Shown in pieces: positions 33,694 through 45,586 of a DNA stretch of 64,000 nt. The DNA comes from Kingdonia uniflora (Eukaryota; Streptophyta; Magnoliopsida; Ranunculales; Circaeasteraceae): positions 62,001 to 126,000 of the forward strand of contig JACGCM010001227.1 of assembly GCA_014058105.1 (NCBI GenBank). The letters run 5' to 3'. Position 1 is the first letter of the stretch; the number at the start of each line of letters is the position of its first letter. Made by a program: the position numbers and the translations under genes. Under the pieces are notes generated by a model that worked only from the letters and a program-made list of their open reading frames with translations, ran no database searches and had not been told where the DNA came from.

Positions 33694-34345
33694 ATCCCCC
33701 ACTTTTAAAAACTTTCCGGAAGGAGAAAAGAATGAGAAAAGAAATGAGAATTTGGTTTCGATATATAGAGATGTACTTAAGTAAATGTGTCTTTAGACTT
33801 AAACCTTTAAATAGTGGACAATCTTCAACGTATAAGAATAATAAGTGATCAGAGTCTTGAACTCATTATTCATTTTTATAAAGTGAAGAAAACCACATAC
33901 AACCCTACCAGGTGCAAGTTCTAAATGTCAGCACATTTTGGCCATGTACTTAATCCCAATGTAGGTGAAGGCTTTAGAGAATTAGCCCAATTCTGATAGG
34001 AAATGGCCACACTTCCATAATTACCTTGGTGAGTCTATCAAGAGTGTTCTTGTAGCTAGACACCCCACTCAAAGAATGAGATATATAACTCATTAAGAGT
34101 TTAAGAAACTCAGCCTCACATTCGCTTCAAGATGTCATGCATATATACATTATGTACAACAAGATGAAATCTAAAGTGACAAGCCTTGGTTGCATGATTC
34201 GATATCACAGTGATTTATTTTTCCTATTGAACCTATTTCTTAAGATTTCCAGTCATTTAGGTTAGGTTCATACTACTTGTGATTCTATAACAGGCTTTAG
34301 TCCCATCCCTAAGGATGTGCTCCAAGTTTTGTCACGAGACAGTCC

Positions 34346-35721
34346 TTACGTCAAAGGATCTGCCAAGTTGTTTTCCGATCTTACAAAGTCCACCGTAATA
34401 GTACTAGATATGAGGTATCTTCTCATCGTACTGCGCTTGCGACGTATCGTTAGCTTCTTACCATTATAGTAACTGTTTTGTACTCTGGCTATTGCAGCAG
34501 TATTATCCGAGTGGATCAAAATCAACGGTATAAGCCTACTCCATAAAGGAATATAAGACAAGAGGTCTTTCAACCAACCCGCCTCCTCACTAGCTGCAGC
34601 TAGTGCAACTAACTCAGACTCCATAGTCGATTAAGCTAGAATACTTTGTTTCTTGGATCTCCAAGAAATCTTCCTGCCGGCTATGCTAAACACGTATTCC
34701 CTGGTGGCTTTGGAATCATCAGAAAATGAGTTCCAATCTGCATCTCTAAATCCATCAAGGACTGCGGGAAACTTATGATAGTGTAAACCCAAGTTTATGG
34801 TCCTTTTCAGGTACCGCATAACTCGATCAATAACACCCCAGTGCGCCAAACTTGGTTTACTCGTGAATCTACATAAAACCCCTACAACATAAGCTATATT
34901 GGGTCTAGTACAGTCCGTAGCGTATTCTTTCTAACTGCCTCCCTCAAGTTCTTCACAAGTTTAACTTTTGGATCACAAGGAGTACAAACATGTGTATGGT
35001 CAAAATATTTATATTTCTTCAAGATCTTCTTAATATAATGAGATTGATCAAGAGTAATACCAATGTCTGTGCGTGTGATCTTCATGCCTAAAATTATACT
35101 AGCCTCGCATAGGTCATTTATATAAAAATTATTATTAAGCATGCTTTTGGTTTCTAAAATGATATCAAGTGTAGAACCAAAAATAAGAAGATCATCAATG
35201 TATAGACATATCATAATACAACTTTCACCAGATACTTTATAATATAGGCATTTATTAATAACGTTAATCTTAAAACCATTTGAGAGAAGTAATTGGTCGA
35301 TCTTGTCGTGCCATTGCTTTGGAGCTTGCTTCAGACCGTATAAGGTCTTGTTCAGCTTGCAGACTTTGTGTTCCTTACCAGGTATCGCAAATCTTTTTGG
35401 ATGATCCATATATAATTCATCTTCAAGCTCTCCATTTAAAAATACAATTTTTACACCCATTTGGTGAATAATCAAATTGTACACGGTAACAACGGCCAAT
35501 AATACTCTAATGGTTGTCACACGAGTAACTGAGAAATATGTGTCGAAGAAATCAATATTTTTATTTTGCACATATCTGTTTGCTACAAGTCTTGCCTTAT
35601 ATTTATCTATAGTACTATTTGATTTAAGTTTCCTCTTTAATATCCATTTACACCCAATAGAACGACTACTAGGTGGTAAGTTAACTAAATCCCAAGTTTC
35701 ATTTATAGTAAGAGAATCCAT
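34346..35721 (-). pseudogene. Copia reverse transcriptase and RNase H
   Basis: Minus strand 35721-34894: NETWDLVNLPPSSRSIGCKW, KYKARLVANRYVQ, DTYFSVTRVTTIRVLLAVV, MGVKIVFLNGELEDELYM, LYGLKQAPKQWHDKID and the catalytic CLYIDDLLIFGS, here with YIDD, close to the copia norm. VKIVFLNG has Val where the first catalytic Asp (DVKTAFLNG) is expected. RNase H continues in other frames at 34849-34631 (VMRYLKRTINLGLHY) and 34624-34346 (MESELVALAAASEEAGWL, IHSDNTAAI). Frameshifts lie at about 34890 and 34625. Confidence 0.9.
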
Positions 35722-35999
35722 TTCATTATCAATGGCCTCTTACCACAAATCAACGTCACCTGAGGTTAATGCCTTCTTGATAGTGTTGGGGTCAGATTCT
35801 AAGGAGTGTACAACATAATCATTACCAAAGTCCTTAGCAATCTTTAAACGTTTACCTCTACAAAGTTCTGGGACTGTATCATGAGTATCAACAGCTCTAA
35901 GAACTTTTACTTGAGGTACATTAGGGGTCGAAGACGTAGAAGGTTGAGAACCCCCACTACTACCCCTACCATCTCTTAATAAGTAGGGAAACTTGTCCT

Positions 36000-37245
36000 C
36001 AAATAAATCAACATCAAGTGATTCAATGATAATATTATCCTTAATATCAAGAAACCTGTAAGCCTTACTATTAATAGCATAACCAATGAAAACACATTAT
36101 AAGGCTCTACTAGCTAGTTTTATCCATTTAGGATCAGGTTTACAAACATAGGCTAAACAATCCCAAACTTTAAAATAGCTAACATTAGGTTTTCCTTTTT
36201 TCCAAATTTTTAAAGGCGACAATTCAGATGTGATATGAGGAATACAATTTAAAACATGTCAAACAGATAATAATGATTTACCCCATTAAAATTTAGGTGA
36301 TCCAGAACTAAGTAATATAACAACTATCAACTTATTGTAAGTTCTATTTTTGCATTCACCTTTACCGTTAGATTATGGAGAGTAAGAAGCAGTAGTTTTA
36401 TGTATAATCCCTAGGGATTCATACAAGTTTTGAAATTCATGTGAATCATACTCTGTGCCTCTATCATTACGAAATCTTTTAATGTTTCTATCAAACTGAT
36501 TTTTAACCTCTGTTACATATGTCTTAAACATATCTATTGCTTCAATTTTGTGAGGCATCAGGTAAACATGAGTATAGTTTGAATGATCATCTATAAAAGT
36601 TATAAAATATCTTTTACCATTTTAAGTTATTGTACCGTCCATTTCATAAATGTTAGAGTGAACTAAATCCCAAAGTTGTGTTTCCATAGTAACACCTTTA
36701 TGCGAGGTTTTAATAATTTTTGCTTGACTACAAGATTGACATTTATCAAAATCATTCAAATCTATTTTTGGGATCATACCAAGTTTACTCATATTGTATA
36801 CTACCTTCTTATTAACATGACATAGTCTAGAGTGCCAAATATTAAAAGAATAGAATAAGTAAGCAAAAACAAATTTATTCATTTCAATACTCATTTTGAA
36901 CATTCCATTACAAGCAAAGTCCTTTCCCACAAAAATCCCACCCTAAGTCAAAATGAACTGATCTAAACCAATGGTCCATTGAAATCCTGCCTTATTGAGA
37001 AGATACCCAGAAACAAGATTTTTCGTCATTTTAGGAGTGTGCATCACATCCTTCAGAGTCACTGTCCTTCCAGAGGTAAATATAAGTTCAACATCTCCAG
37101 TGCCTAGTACTTTGGTGCAATGTGAGTCCCCAAGTAGCACATTCTGGTCTTCAGTCTCCTTGAAGGTTTTGAACCAATTGTGTTCATAGCAAACACGCCT
37201 AGAAGCGCCCGAATAAGCCCACCACCCGCTGGTTCCACCGACCAT
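36000..37245 (-). pseudogene. Copia protease end, gag-pre-integrase and integrase
   Basis: Minus strand 37245-36943 starts MVGGTSGWWAYSGASRRVCY (in place of the protease D-S-G/A triad) and continues VLLGDSHCTKVLGTGDVELI, VTLKDVMHTPKMTKNLVSG. 36930-36622 holds the integrase zinc region (WHSRLCHVNKKVVYNMSKLG, KCQSCSQAKI). The core is broken: FITFIDDHSNYTH-like reading at about 36610, then 36558-36373 IKRFRNDRGTEYDSHEFQNL. The RNDRGTEY box keeps the second Asp. The C-terminal part runs to about 36000 with stops. Confidence 0.87.
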
Positions 37246-37249
37246 GTTG

Positions 37250-38210
37250 ATTTATATGATCATAGCCACTAAGGGCTCTTCAGTAATATTAGCCTGAGTA
37301 ACAGGTCTACGGTTCCGACAGTTTCTAGATATGTATCCAACCTTTTTACATTTAAAGCACATAATAGAAACTGTTCCATTATATGGTGGGGCTTGTTGGT
37401 TCGTTACCTTATTAAGATTCTGGTGTCCATTCTTCTGGCGGTTATTCAGATTACCATCATTTGGACGGTTGTTCCGATTACCACCATTTTTAACCTTGAA
37501 GGGTTCCTTTTAGGTTTCAGATAGACCTTCCCTTTAGCTTAAACCAAAAAGATCTCCTCTTTCAAGTCTTAATTTCTAGATTTTTCTTCAACCCTAAGAC
37601 AAGTAATCAAGTTCTCCATGGTGAGCCTCTTTAACTTATGATGCAGGATATTCTTATAGTCCTTCTAATTCGGCGGTAATTTGTCAATGATCATCACAGC
37701 AACCTAGAATTGTTTATCAAGAGGTATCCCTTCAGGTACAATTTTATGCGCAATTTGTTGCAATTCATGTGATTGGGTAATTACTGACTTATCGTCGACC
37801 ATAGTGAACTTGAGATATCAGTTTATGGCAAACTTTTTAGAGCCTACCTCTTCCGTATCGTACTTCTTTTCTAATGCTTCCCAAACGGCTTTTACAGATT
37901 CGGACTGTAAATAGTAATCGTACAGTTCTTCCGCTAAACCGTTTAGGATGAAATTACGGCATTTTAAATCTACCTCAGTCTAGTTCGAAATTGATTCTAA
38001 CGTTTTGTCATATTTGTTTACAATAAGATCAGGGTCTACCGTAGGTACAAGAATGGGAGGTTCAATAGGACATTTTTGTTCTAGAACATAAGCAACTTCC
38101 TAAAGTGTGAGATAGAATAACATTTTTTTCTTCCATATTTTGAAGTTGAGACCATCAAAGTTAGAGGGTTTGTTGGAATCAAACTTCAACACTTCTGAGG
38201 TAAGGGCCAT
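37250..38210 (-). pseudogene. Copia gag (UBN2) with zinc-knuckle remnant
   Basis: Start Met at 38210 reads MALTSEVLKFDSNKPSNFDG, LNFKIWKKKMLFYLTL, then RNFILNGLAEELYDYY, VWEALEKKYDTEE, LKFTMVDDKSVITQSHELQ and MIDKLPPN. A CALNVKRLDTYLETV stretch stands in place of the CCHC knuckle. At least six in-frame stops are visible. The start codon lies only 29 bp from the LTR and no primer-binding site can be recognised in between. Confidence 0.87.
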
Positions 38211-38239
38211 ATTACAGATAAACATATACTCTTTAAAAT

Positions 38240-39116
38240 TGTAGAAATAATTTAAGGAACCTGTATATAGCTTTCCCCATAATGGAACAAGAGTGTAACT
38301 TAATCAAAACTACAACAGTAGAGCAGGTTGAAAGTACAGCAGCAGAGCAGTTTAAAAGTACAACAGCAAAAAATTACTCGAGGCGTGGGTTGTACTTTTT
38401 TAAAGAGTATTTCGACAAACCCCAAGTATAGGTTATGAATGTTTAATCTCATCCAAGATACAATGAGTAGTGAGCGAGACAGAAGTCCCAGTACCAGTGA
38501 CGACGTACTTATAACATTTAGCACCTTAGCGAAACTGTGAGAATCATATGAGTAGATGAAATGTCGATCAATGACAGAGAGAGAAATGAATGATTGATCT
38601 GTGCTATGTATATTTGGAGAGGAAAATATGAGGGTATTTATAGCTATTTGGAATACAACGTCTTTCAGCTTTTTATTCCATCGTTCGGAGCATCAAACTT
38701 GTTCGTGAGTAACGTGTCTCGAAGGATCAGGTCTACTAGACGATGGATAATTTTTTAGTAAAAAGAATAGGGTGAGCTTATCCCAAGCCCAAAGGGCCCA
38801 AGGCCTCCAAAGCCAGAAGAGCCAATTGCCCAATCTCGAGCCCGAGCCGACCCAACCCACCGGGCCGCCCGAGAGAGGTTTAAGTGTTTCAAGGGTATAA
38901 AATCCCCTCACACACTTACAAACCTTTATACTCTCTCTTAATCACATGTTACGCACATGTCATATGGGTTCTACTTTATATGTTTCGTTCCACTATAGTT
39001 CATAAATAATGTGGCATTAAAATTTTAGGCTTTAGTTTGGGTACAAGAGTCACATAGCTATGAAAAAGATCAAGAGGTCAAACCCATACAAAGGAATGTT
39101 TTAAAAAAATCCAACA
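38240..39116 (-). repeat. 5' LTR of the CATAG copia
   Basis: 877 bp, TGTAGAAATAA at the inner edge and ATCCAACA at the outer edge (plus-strand reading). It preserves the MITE-free site used to date the 33180 insertion. On the minus strand a TATA-like AGTATAAAGGTTTG (about 38920-38935) could be the transcription start region. Confidence 0.92.
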
Positions 39117-39189
39117 CATAGCGATTCCTGGTATGCTGCTGCTGATCCTCTAACACGGTTACTACTCATAGGAAGGTGTGCCATTGACC

Positions 39190-39360
39190 TGGGACAACCC
39201 CATCCAAACTTTAAGACTTTTTAAGAACTGAGTATACATTATCACTTCTATATGGATCATATGGTTATGTTCATGGATCGCCTTAGATAGGAAATACAAA
39301 GAATAGACATGTCACAAATAAGGCCCTTGTTTTCTACATCGCCCTTCAAGAATCCCACTA
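39190..39360 (+). repeat. Diverged second copy of the kinase 3' flank
   Basis: GAACTGAGTATACATTATCACTT, TCATGGATC, GACA.GTCACA.ATAA.GCCC and TTTTCTACATC.CCCTTCAAG-type words match, in order, the kinase 3' flank at about 31465-31590 (GAACTGGGTATTTCTGG, GCATTATCACTTG, TCATGGATCTCG, GATGTCACACATAAATCC, TTTCTACATCTTCCTTCAAG). No kinase sequence precedes it. It marks a lost or partial duplicate of the receptor-kinase gene. Confidence 0.65.
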
Positions 39361-39815
39361 TGGCCACCTAGGCTGTCAATGGAATGGATTGGGCCAGGAT
39401 CTTGGTCGATCTTAACCCGATCTGTTATCCTAAAGGATCACTAATTTTATGATCCTGACCTGATCCTTTAAAGATTTAGATAATCCTTATCCGACGTGAT
39501 CCGATCCATTATGCTCAAGTCTTTAGCAAATTTATAGTCCCTGCAATATTAAGTTTAAGGAATTAATTACGAAGCATATGTTTATAAAGTATAGCACTAG
39601 ACACTTAACATATATATATAAAAATCGAAAACACATACTTATAGACCAAAAAATAATGCATTACATATACCAAAGTTAGAGACATATTATACATAAACAA
39701 ATACGTATATACCTCTTGCAAGGGCGGAGCCAGGATTTGAGGTTTGGGAGCAAAGTTTAGTGGAGTGGGTTAAGGATATTTTTGGGGGTTCGGGGGTTAA
39801 GGATTATACATAAGC
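39361..39815. other. Two transposon scraps
   Basis: TAGGCTGTCAATGGAATGGA at 39371 resembles a hAT end of the TAGGGCTGGCAA type followed by GATC-rich repeats (GGATC, TGATCC), but I see no partner end. At 39721 AGGGCGGAGCCAGGATTTGA resembles the CAGGGGCGRAGCC end of the 5495 hAT MITE; its other end is absent too. Both may be truncated by the neighbouring copia. Confidence 0.5.
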
Positions 39816-40312
39816 CTAAAAAGATTCACTTAACCTCATTCCTTCTGCATGAATATCATGCAGGATAATCTGCAGTTCCTGTACTTGACTAATTACAGTC
39901 TTGGAATCCACCATTTTATAATCCAGGAATCTGCCAACTATAAAAATTTTCAGTCCGGCATCTTCCATCTTATACTTATGGTCTAAGGATTCCCACAGTT
40001 CCTTTGCAGACTCCGTTGGACTGTACACATTATACAATGTGTTGTCCAACCCATTCAGAATATAATTCCGACACAGAAAGTCGGAATGAATCCACGCCTC
40101 TACTGCTGCTACAGTTGCTAGGTCAGTTTCTTCCTCCTTCAACTCTGGTTTGTCCTGTCCTCCTTGAGGAATTTTGCTAAGTTCAGAGTTGTGAGAAAGA
40201 ATAGCATCTTCTACTGCCAGCGCTTGAATTCAGTGTCATTGAACTTCTCAGGCTTCACCTTCAAATTGTGTAGGTTGCCCTTTTCACCCTCCTTCTCAGT
40301 GAGATTCACCAT
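39816..40312 (-). pseudogene. Copia gag fragment
   Basis: The minus strand starts MVNLTEKEGEKGNLHNLKVK at about 40312 (PEKFNDTEFKRWQ, stop, KMLFFLTTLNLAKFL). After a frameshift it continues at 40142-39816: EEETDLATVAAVEAWIHSDF, LCRNYILNGLDNTLYNVY, AKELWESLDHKYKMEDAG, VDSKTVISQVQELQIILHDI. It is a UBN2-type gag from a family related to the CATAG copia. Nothing of pol is present; the element is truncated at about 39815. Confidence 0.85.
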
Positions 40313-40344
40313 TGCTGCAGTGTTTGATCACACAGAAAAAATTA

Positions 40345-41085
40345 GTCTGTCTTAAGATTGTATTCCAATCTGCATGAAAATCCAACACCTCTTAAGGAGA
40401 TGATCGAGTCTAGTGTATACACACTATCTCCTTAAGACAAATTCGCCCCTGCCACAGTGCTTTGCAGGAATATAGGCCCCTGTCTCCCGGGATACAATGA
40501 TCAGTCGCAAAAAGAGGAAAGCATTTTTATCTTTTTGCCAAACGAACTTTGATTACGTCTGTTTTCTCTTTGTAAAAAGACTCAAGAAAACTCTAAAAAA
40601 CTGATGATTATAAATGAAAACGAAATTGGGTTATATAGAGCATAGGTGACTCTTCGCCAAGAGTCACACCTCAAGTTAGTGCATCTTCACCAAGGGTGTC
40701 ACACCTTAAGGTGCGTCTGTTGGAGATACCCCAACTCACACCTCAAACCCAAAAAATGACTAAGTGTTTAAAGAAATCCCCATGAGCCCATGGCCCAAGG
40801 CCCCAGGGCCCAATTATAGACTTATAATAATAAGCGGGTTTCCTAGGTCGAGCAAGCCCATGGGTAGTCCATGCACCCAAGCTAGCTTGCACACATGGGC
40901 CGCACACACATGTCGCACATGCGCGTGTGACCCACCAACTCTCACACATATTACAACAAGGTAAGTGTTTGATTTACTTATATAGGAGAGTTGTGTTTCC
41001 CTCATATCCAATGTGGGACTAAAACCACTTAGTTCCACCATTCAAACTTTAAAGGAAAAACAAATCATATTATATTTTTCCAACA
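40345..41085 (-). repeat. LTR of the truncated copia
   Basis: The outer end on the minus strand is TGTTGGAAAAATATAATATG (41085 downward). It contains CTCCTATATAAGTAAATC as a TATA region (about 40975-40990), typical of a copia LTR. The inner boundary next to gag, about 40345, is not certain, since no second LTR is in the window. At 41086 the sequence jumps into LINE reverse transcriptase, so this copia inserted in, or recombined with, the LINE. Confidence 0.65.
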
Positions 41086-42984
41086 GTTCTTAGTCAAGGA
41101 GTTGCTGCTCTTGTCGCTTCTAGAGGTCTTACACCGATAGCTTCATTTCGAGGCATACAAACTCCAACACATTCTCTATGTAGATGATGTCTTCATTTTT
41201 TACAGAGGTATTTATCAGGATCTATCAAACCTTATACATCTTTTTTAGGCTTATGAAAACACCTCGGGTCAGGTGATTAGTAAGTAAAAATGTAGGGCAT
41301 ACTTGGGCCGGCATACACGTCCATGACGGCATACTATCCTTCAAACTCTCGGAATGAGAGAAGATACTTTCCCTTGTGTTTATTTGGGTGTTCTGATTTT
41401 TATGGTCATCCCAAAAGAATTTACTTTCAAGGCATCGTGAATAAAGTCAAGCTTAAACTCTCCACTTGGAAGGGAAAAATGTTAACTATGTCAGGTAGAA
41501 TATTACTTGTGAAGTCGGTTATTATGGGATTACTTGTTTATAGTTTCTCTATTTATAAATGCCCGGTATCCCTCATCGATACTATGGAGACATGGATTAA
41601 AAACTTCATTTGGTCCGGAGACCCGGAAACTAAGAAGTTAGTCACGGTTTCATGGAGTGATATGTGTATTCCAGCTGAAGAAGGGGGTTTAGGAATTTGC
41701 GATCTAAGGTCTCTCAGCAAAACGGCAATGTATATATTATCTTTTGAGGTTCTCTCTGAATACTCTTTGTGGGCCCAACTCATGAGGACTAAGTATCCTA
41801 ATCACCTGAAGGAACCCATCAACTACTATAAGAAGTGATACTTTCAGTTACGAGCGAGGGATGGGTCTCGAATCAACTTTTCGACTCACAAATGGTCGGA
41901 TAGTCCCATTTTCAAAATCTTAGATATTCTGCCTAATATCTTGAAGACAATGAAAGCTAAGGTTTGTGACTTCATAAGTGGTAACGGATGATATATACCA
42001 CAAGCTCTTGATAGCCTTGACAGTAATCTTTGTGACTCGATTAAGGCTATTACCCTCTCATGTTATGACGAGAAGGATAGACTTTATTGGAAGCACTCCC
42101 CAACCGACACTCTCACTTTTAAGGAAGCTTATGATCATGTGTGCCCTCGCAAAGTCGCAACTCATTGGGGCAAAGCTATCTGGACATCTTATATTCCTCC
42201 TCGCAGATCTATCTTCACGTGGAAATTATTACATGATAAGGCTCCAACAGATGAAAACTTAAGAAAATGGGGTATTTGTACTGTATCGTGTTGCTCTCTT
42301 TTGATGAGAATCCTTCTCATATAGAGACAACTCGCCAATTATTCATGGAATGTTCTTATTCACAAAAAATCTGGAGCTGGATTGGAACGCAATTTGGACG
42401 TAACCTTTCTCAAAATTTTAACATTTCTACCATGGTTAGGTTGCCTACGAAGCTCAATTTAAATGGGCAAGTTGGTAACCTTTGGACTACGGTGATTCTA
42501 TCTGGATTTTGACTAATTTGGAAGGCTCGTAACTCAATCCGATTTGATAACAAGTTTATTACAGTTGATCATAGCACATGCATTCTACGGGGTTGGCTTA
42601 GAAATTGTGATGCTCTCTAGAAGGGTCCATGGTTGCTGCTCATGATGGGCCTATTTTAAATTTACTTGGCATTAGTGGAAGACGTCCTAAAGCACCCTCT
42701 ATTATCCATGTTTCTTGGAACTCCTCACTCTCTCCTTGGATTAAAATTAATACAGATGGAGCTTCAAAAGGGAACTCAGGTTGTGGAGGGGTTTTCTGTG
42801 TCTGTAATGGGGCCTTTACTTTATGGTCTACTGTGCCCTCCTTCTTAGATGATAATTAACTCTCCTTGAGTTTATATGATACTATTTATACCTTCAGTCT
42901 ACTAGGTTTGGGCCCTACGTAATATGCTTTGCAATCTCTTTTTTCACTAAGAATAAAATTATTATTTTTTGCCTTAAAAAAAAC
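41086..42984 (+). mobile_element. LINE (non-LTR retrotransposon), 5' truncated and decayed
   Basis: Reads reverse transcriptase from the end of the palm: VLSQGVAALVASRG, HSLYVDDVFIFYRGI (catalytic YVDD intact), then in another frame 41410-41838 YFQGIVNKVKLKLSTWKGKM, MSGRILLVKSVIMGLLVYSF, WIKNFIWSGDPETKKLVTVS, PAEEGGLGICDLRSL. A zf-RVT region follows at about 42080-42400 (WGKAIWTSYIPPRRSIFTWK, LLHDKAPTDENLRKWG) and an RNase H start at 42715-42800 (PWIKINTDGASKGNSGCGG). The 3' end is GCCTT plus a short A-run near 42984. Frameshifts and stops occur throughout. Confidence 0.92.
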
Positions 42985-43071
42985 TAATTAACCTAGATAA
43001 ATAAAAGTAGGGTGAGGTTAAAATGGGGTGAGAAAATTAAAGAGAGGGGTGTATTTAAAATTTCTCTATTT

Positions 43072-43720
43072 TCTTTACCTTCGCACACTATAGGTTTCTT
43101 CCTGAAATGAGATCTTCCATGCAACAGATTTCTTCCTCCTAGGGGAAAACCTCTTATTTTTTCCAAAAACAAATGTGCCATCTTGTACCGCAGCGAGCAA
43201 GAGTTGGATCAGATCTTCAGGACTACTAAATTCCATTTTTGCATACATGCCCCTGGGAGCAGCCTGTGAATGCAAAAATATGGAAATAGTTTTTTGTAAA
43301 AGCTCTTCCGCGAAGATGTAGTCATTATTGAGCGTCCTGGCTGAAACAATCTTCTACTATACTAAATTATAGGCAACTGCAGTCTTGAAGTCACATAACC
43401 TCAAGTTGTTCCAACGGTTGCAGAATCTTATAGTTCATTAGGGTCTGCTGAAGACCAAAATGTTCTTCTAAGCACGTCCATAACTCATATGGATCTTTGT
43501 AACAGTTAAGCTCAAACCTCAGTACTGGCTGAAGATGGGTTCACATAGCCAATATGGCATGTGCCCTGAGTGGTTCAGATACGGTGCTATCTGTTATAAT
43601 CTACTTTGAGATGTTCATTGTCTGCAGATGGAGTTTTATGTCCGTACACCAAGACAGGTAGTTGGAACCATCAAGCCGCAATGGTTCATAATTATATCGT
43701 GGGCTGGCAGACATCTGTAA
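43072..43720 (-). pseudogene. Copia gag (UBN2), 5' half of an element
   Basis: The minus strand starts near 43715 with MSASPRYNYEPLRLDGSNYL, SWCTDIKLHLQTMNISK, then SEPLRAHAILAM, LQPVLRFELNCYKDPYELW, TCLEEHFGLQQTLMNYKIL. It contains at least three stops. Gag ends abruptly near 43300. The frame at 43275-43075 (YAKMEFSSPEDLIQLLLAAV) does not match copia and I do not recognise it. No pol is present: the element is cut off on its 3' side near 43.0 kb. Confidence 0.78.
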
Positions 43721-45305
43721 TGCATAATGTATATCGTAATTAGTGACAATTCATGATAAATATATCAAATGAATTTAAAGACAGATCATAGTACTTAGAA
43801 TAATAAAAAATAAATGATTCCCAATCATATTATAGTTGAACCCTGTTCATATTCTAAAACTCATGAAATTTTTTATAATAATTTAATCTCAAATTTTACT
43901 CCGTAAAAATGACGATCTTAATCTTAGCCAAAATTGATATTAAAAACCACCAGATGTGTGCGTTCTTTATAAAATCCTTTTAAGTGCATGATTTCCAATC
44001 ATTACTAAAGGCAATTCATACTATGCAAGTCAGTGATTCCCAATCATTACTTATAGGTGAATCTTGTTAATATCCTATTAAGCGTCAAATCCCAAATTTA
44101 TCCCGTAAAATAGTGATCTTAACCTTAAAGCACATTTTAATAGAGTCTTAGCCAAGACAGCTATTCAAAACCACTAGATGTTACATAACAACTAGGGTGT
44201 TGTAAGCCCTAAAGTTCTTTAAAGGCTTGTATATTCTAGCTAAATGATCCATTTGTTATGAATATGAGGGGTATTAGATGTTTAGCTGACAAGTGGTCCC
44301 ACCCCGAAGTCTGTTGGGTTCACAAGATAGGTTAATTATGCATGTCTTTGAACTAACATTATAGGGTACTATAGGTTGCTATCAGTGCCTATATACCTTT
44401 AAATGCTATCATGTAACATCTAATTGCACTTAAATATGAAAAATTAGTTCCTCAGACAGCAATTTTTTAGAAATAAGACTAAGTCAATTCCTAATTGAGC
44501 TCTAATTATTTGTCCTTAACAATTAATTATGATTTAGATATGACTTCTAGTCGTATTCTAAATTAGTCTTGGTTTCGTATTATCAGTGATTCTTGATCAT
44601 GATAATTAGTATCCTAAGGGAATACCATTAATATCCTATTAGCTATCGTTAGATACTTAAATAGGTATTGCACCATTTACTTATATCACATATAAGTGAG
44701 CTAACTTTCCTATACAAGGCACATCTTCCCAATAAAAATTAAAAAAGATTTTTCATAAAAAAATTAAAAATGGGCCACACGTGCCTGCCAGTGTCCTCGA
44801 TACGTGTTATTGCTTACGTCACAATGGATAACGATGACGTCATCAACAAATAATTATTTAAAAAATTAAAAAATAATATTTTATTATCTTGCTGACGTCA
44901 TCGACCAAAAAATACCGTTTTTGGCCGTGAAATTGCCTAGTTTCAGCGTTAGTTTATCGGCGAATGGTACATCTCCCTGAAATGTGCCATATGCCGTTGG
45001 AAAGCTCTCGGAATAGGCTTTCCAACCAAAGTGGTCTTGTCTCTATCTGATGCCCACAAAGGAAAAAATATAGTTTGAATACAGCCATTTTTCAAGGGTA
45101 AAAAAATATTAAAAACCCTAATTATTAATTTAAAAAAAATAGGGAAAATATGTTTTTAAACCATGATAATCTATCATATAGTATAGATTATTAAGAAATG
45201 GAATAGGAGTTCAAAAAAATATAAAATACCTCTTCTCCTGATCGCTTGGTTTCCCTGAAAACTCTTATTAGAAGGTAATTTTTTCTCTCCTCGTTCCTAG
45301 AGCTT
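43721..45305 (-). other. Leader region of the copia 5' half
   Basis: About 1.6 kb of AT-rich non-coding DNA between gag and primer site. TGATTCCCAATCATTA and GATCTTAA-CCTTA words recur several times (near 43815, 43990, 44033 and 44100), giving a loosely repetitive leader. ACGTCA words (44816, 44834, 44888) cluster at 44.8 kb. No gene is visible. Confidence 0.5.
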
Positions 45306-45319
45306 GCGTGCTGATAACG

Positions 45320-45586
45320 TGTTAAGAGATAATTGATATAGAACAATATAATAGTACTATATCTTGGGATCAAAAGAGAGAGAGAAGAGAGGATTTCTTA
45401 TTGATTCAATACTGCTGTGTTTCTCTGTACGTAATACTGATATATGGATAACCCTACAACAAAGGTTACCTAACCTACTCAAACTCTCCCCATAACCCTA
45501 AAGGGCCTATGAGCTTTGTTAGGGGTCCAATAGGACACCCCAATCCTATTGGGTCCCTAGCTTGGGCTTGGACCCAACAACTAACA
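45320..45586 (-). repeat. Copia LTR 1 (5' LTR) with primer-binding site
   Basis: TGTTAAGAGATAAT to ACAACTAACA. Read on the minus strand, the next bases inward are CGTTATCAGCACGCAAGC (45319-45302), a common plant copia primer site. The orientation makes this the 5' LTR of the gag fragment at 43.1-43.7 kb. Confidence 0.85.

Larger units (their letters stand above)
32452..39116 (-). mobile_element. Complete-length Ty1/copia element with target repeat CATAG
   Basis: Two LTRs (32452-33693 and 38240-39116) start TGTAGAAATAATTTAAGG and end AATCCAACA on the plus strand and are flanked by the perfect 5-bp repeat CATAG (32447-32451 and 39117-39121). In between, on the minus strand, lie gag (38210-37250), protease/gag-pre-integrase and integrase (37245-36000) and reverse transcriptase/RNase H (35721-34346). 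The polypurine tract AAAAGTGGGGGAT (minus) is next to the 3' LTR. Frameshifts and stops make it inactive. The LTRs differ at many positions and one contains a MITE, so it is old. Confidence 0.95.
32073..39150. mobile_element. MITE (PIF-like) split in two by a copia element
   Basis: The left end GAGCATCAGCAGTAGGCTGA (from 32073) and the right end, reversed GAGGATCAGCAGCAGC (to 39150), are inverted repeats, each next to TAA (32070-32072 and 39151-39153). Taking out the copia (32452-39116 and one CATAG) leaves a MITE of about 410 bp inserted in the 3' flank of the kinase gene. Agreement at both levels of target duplication makes the nesting secure. Confidence 0.85.
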
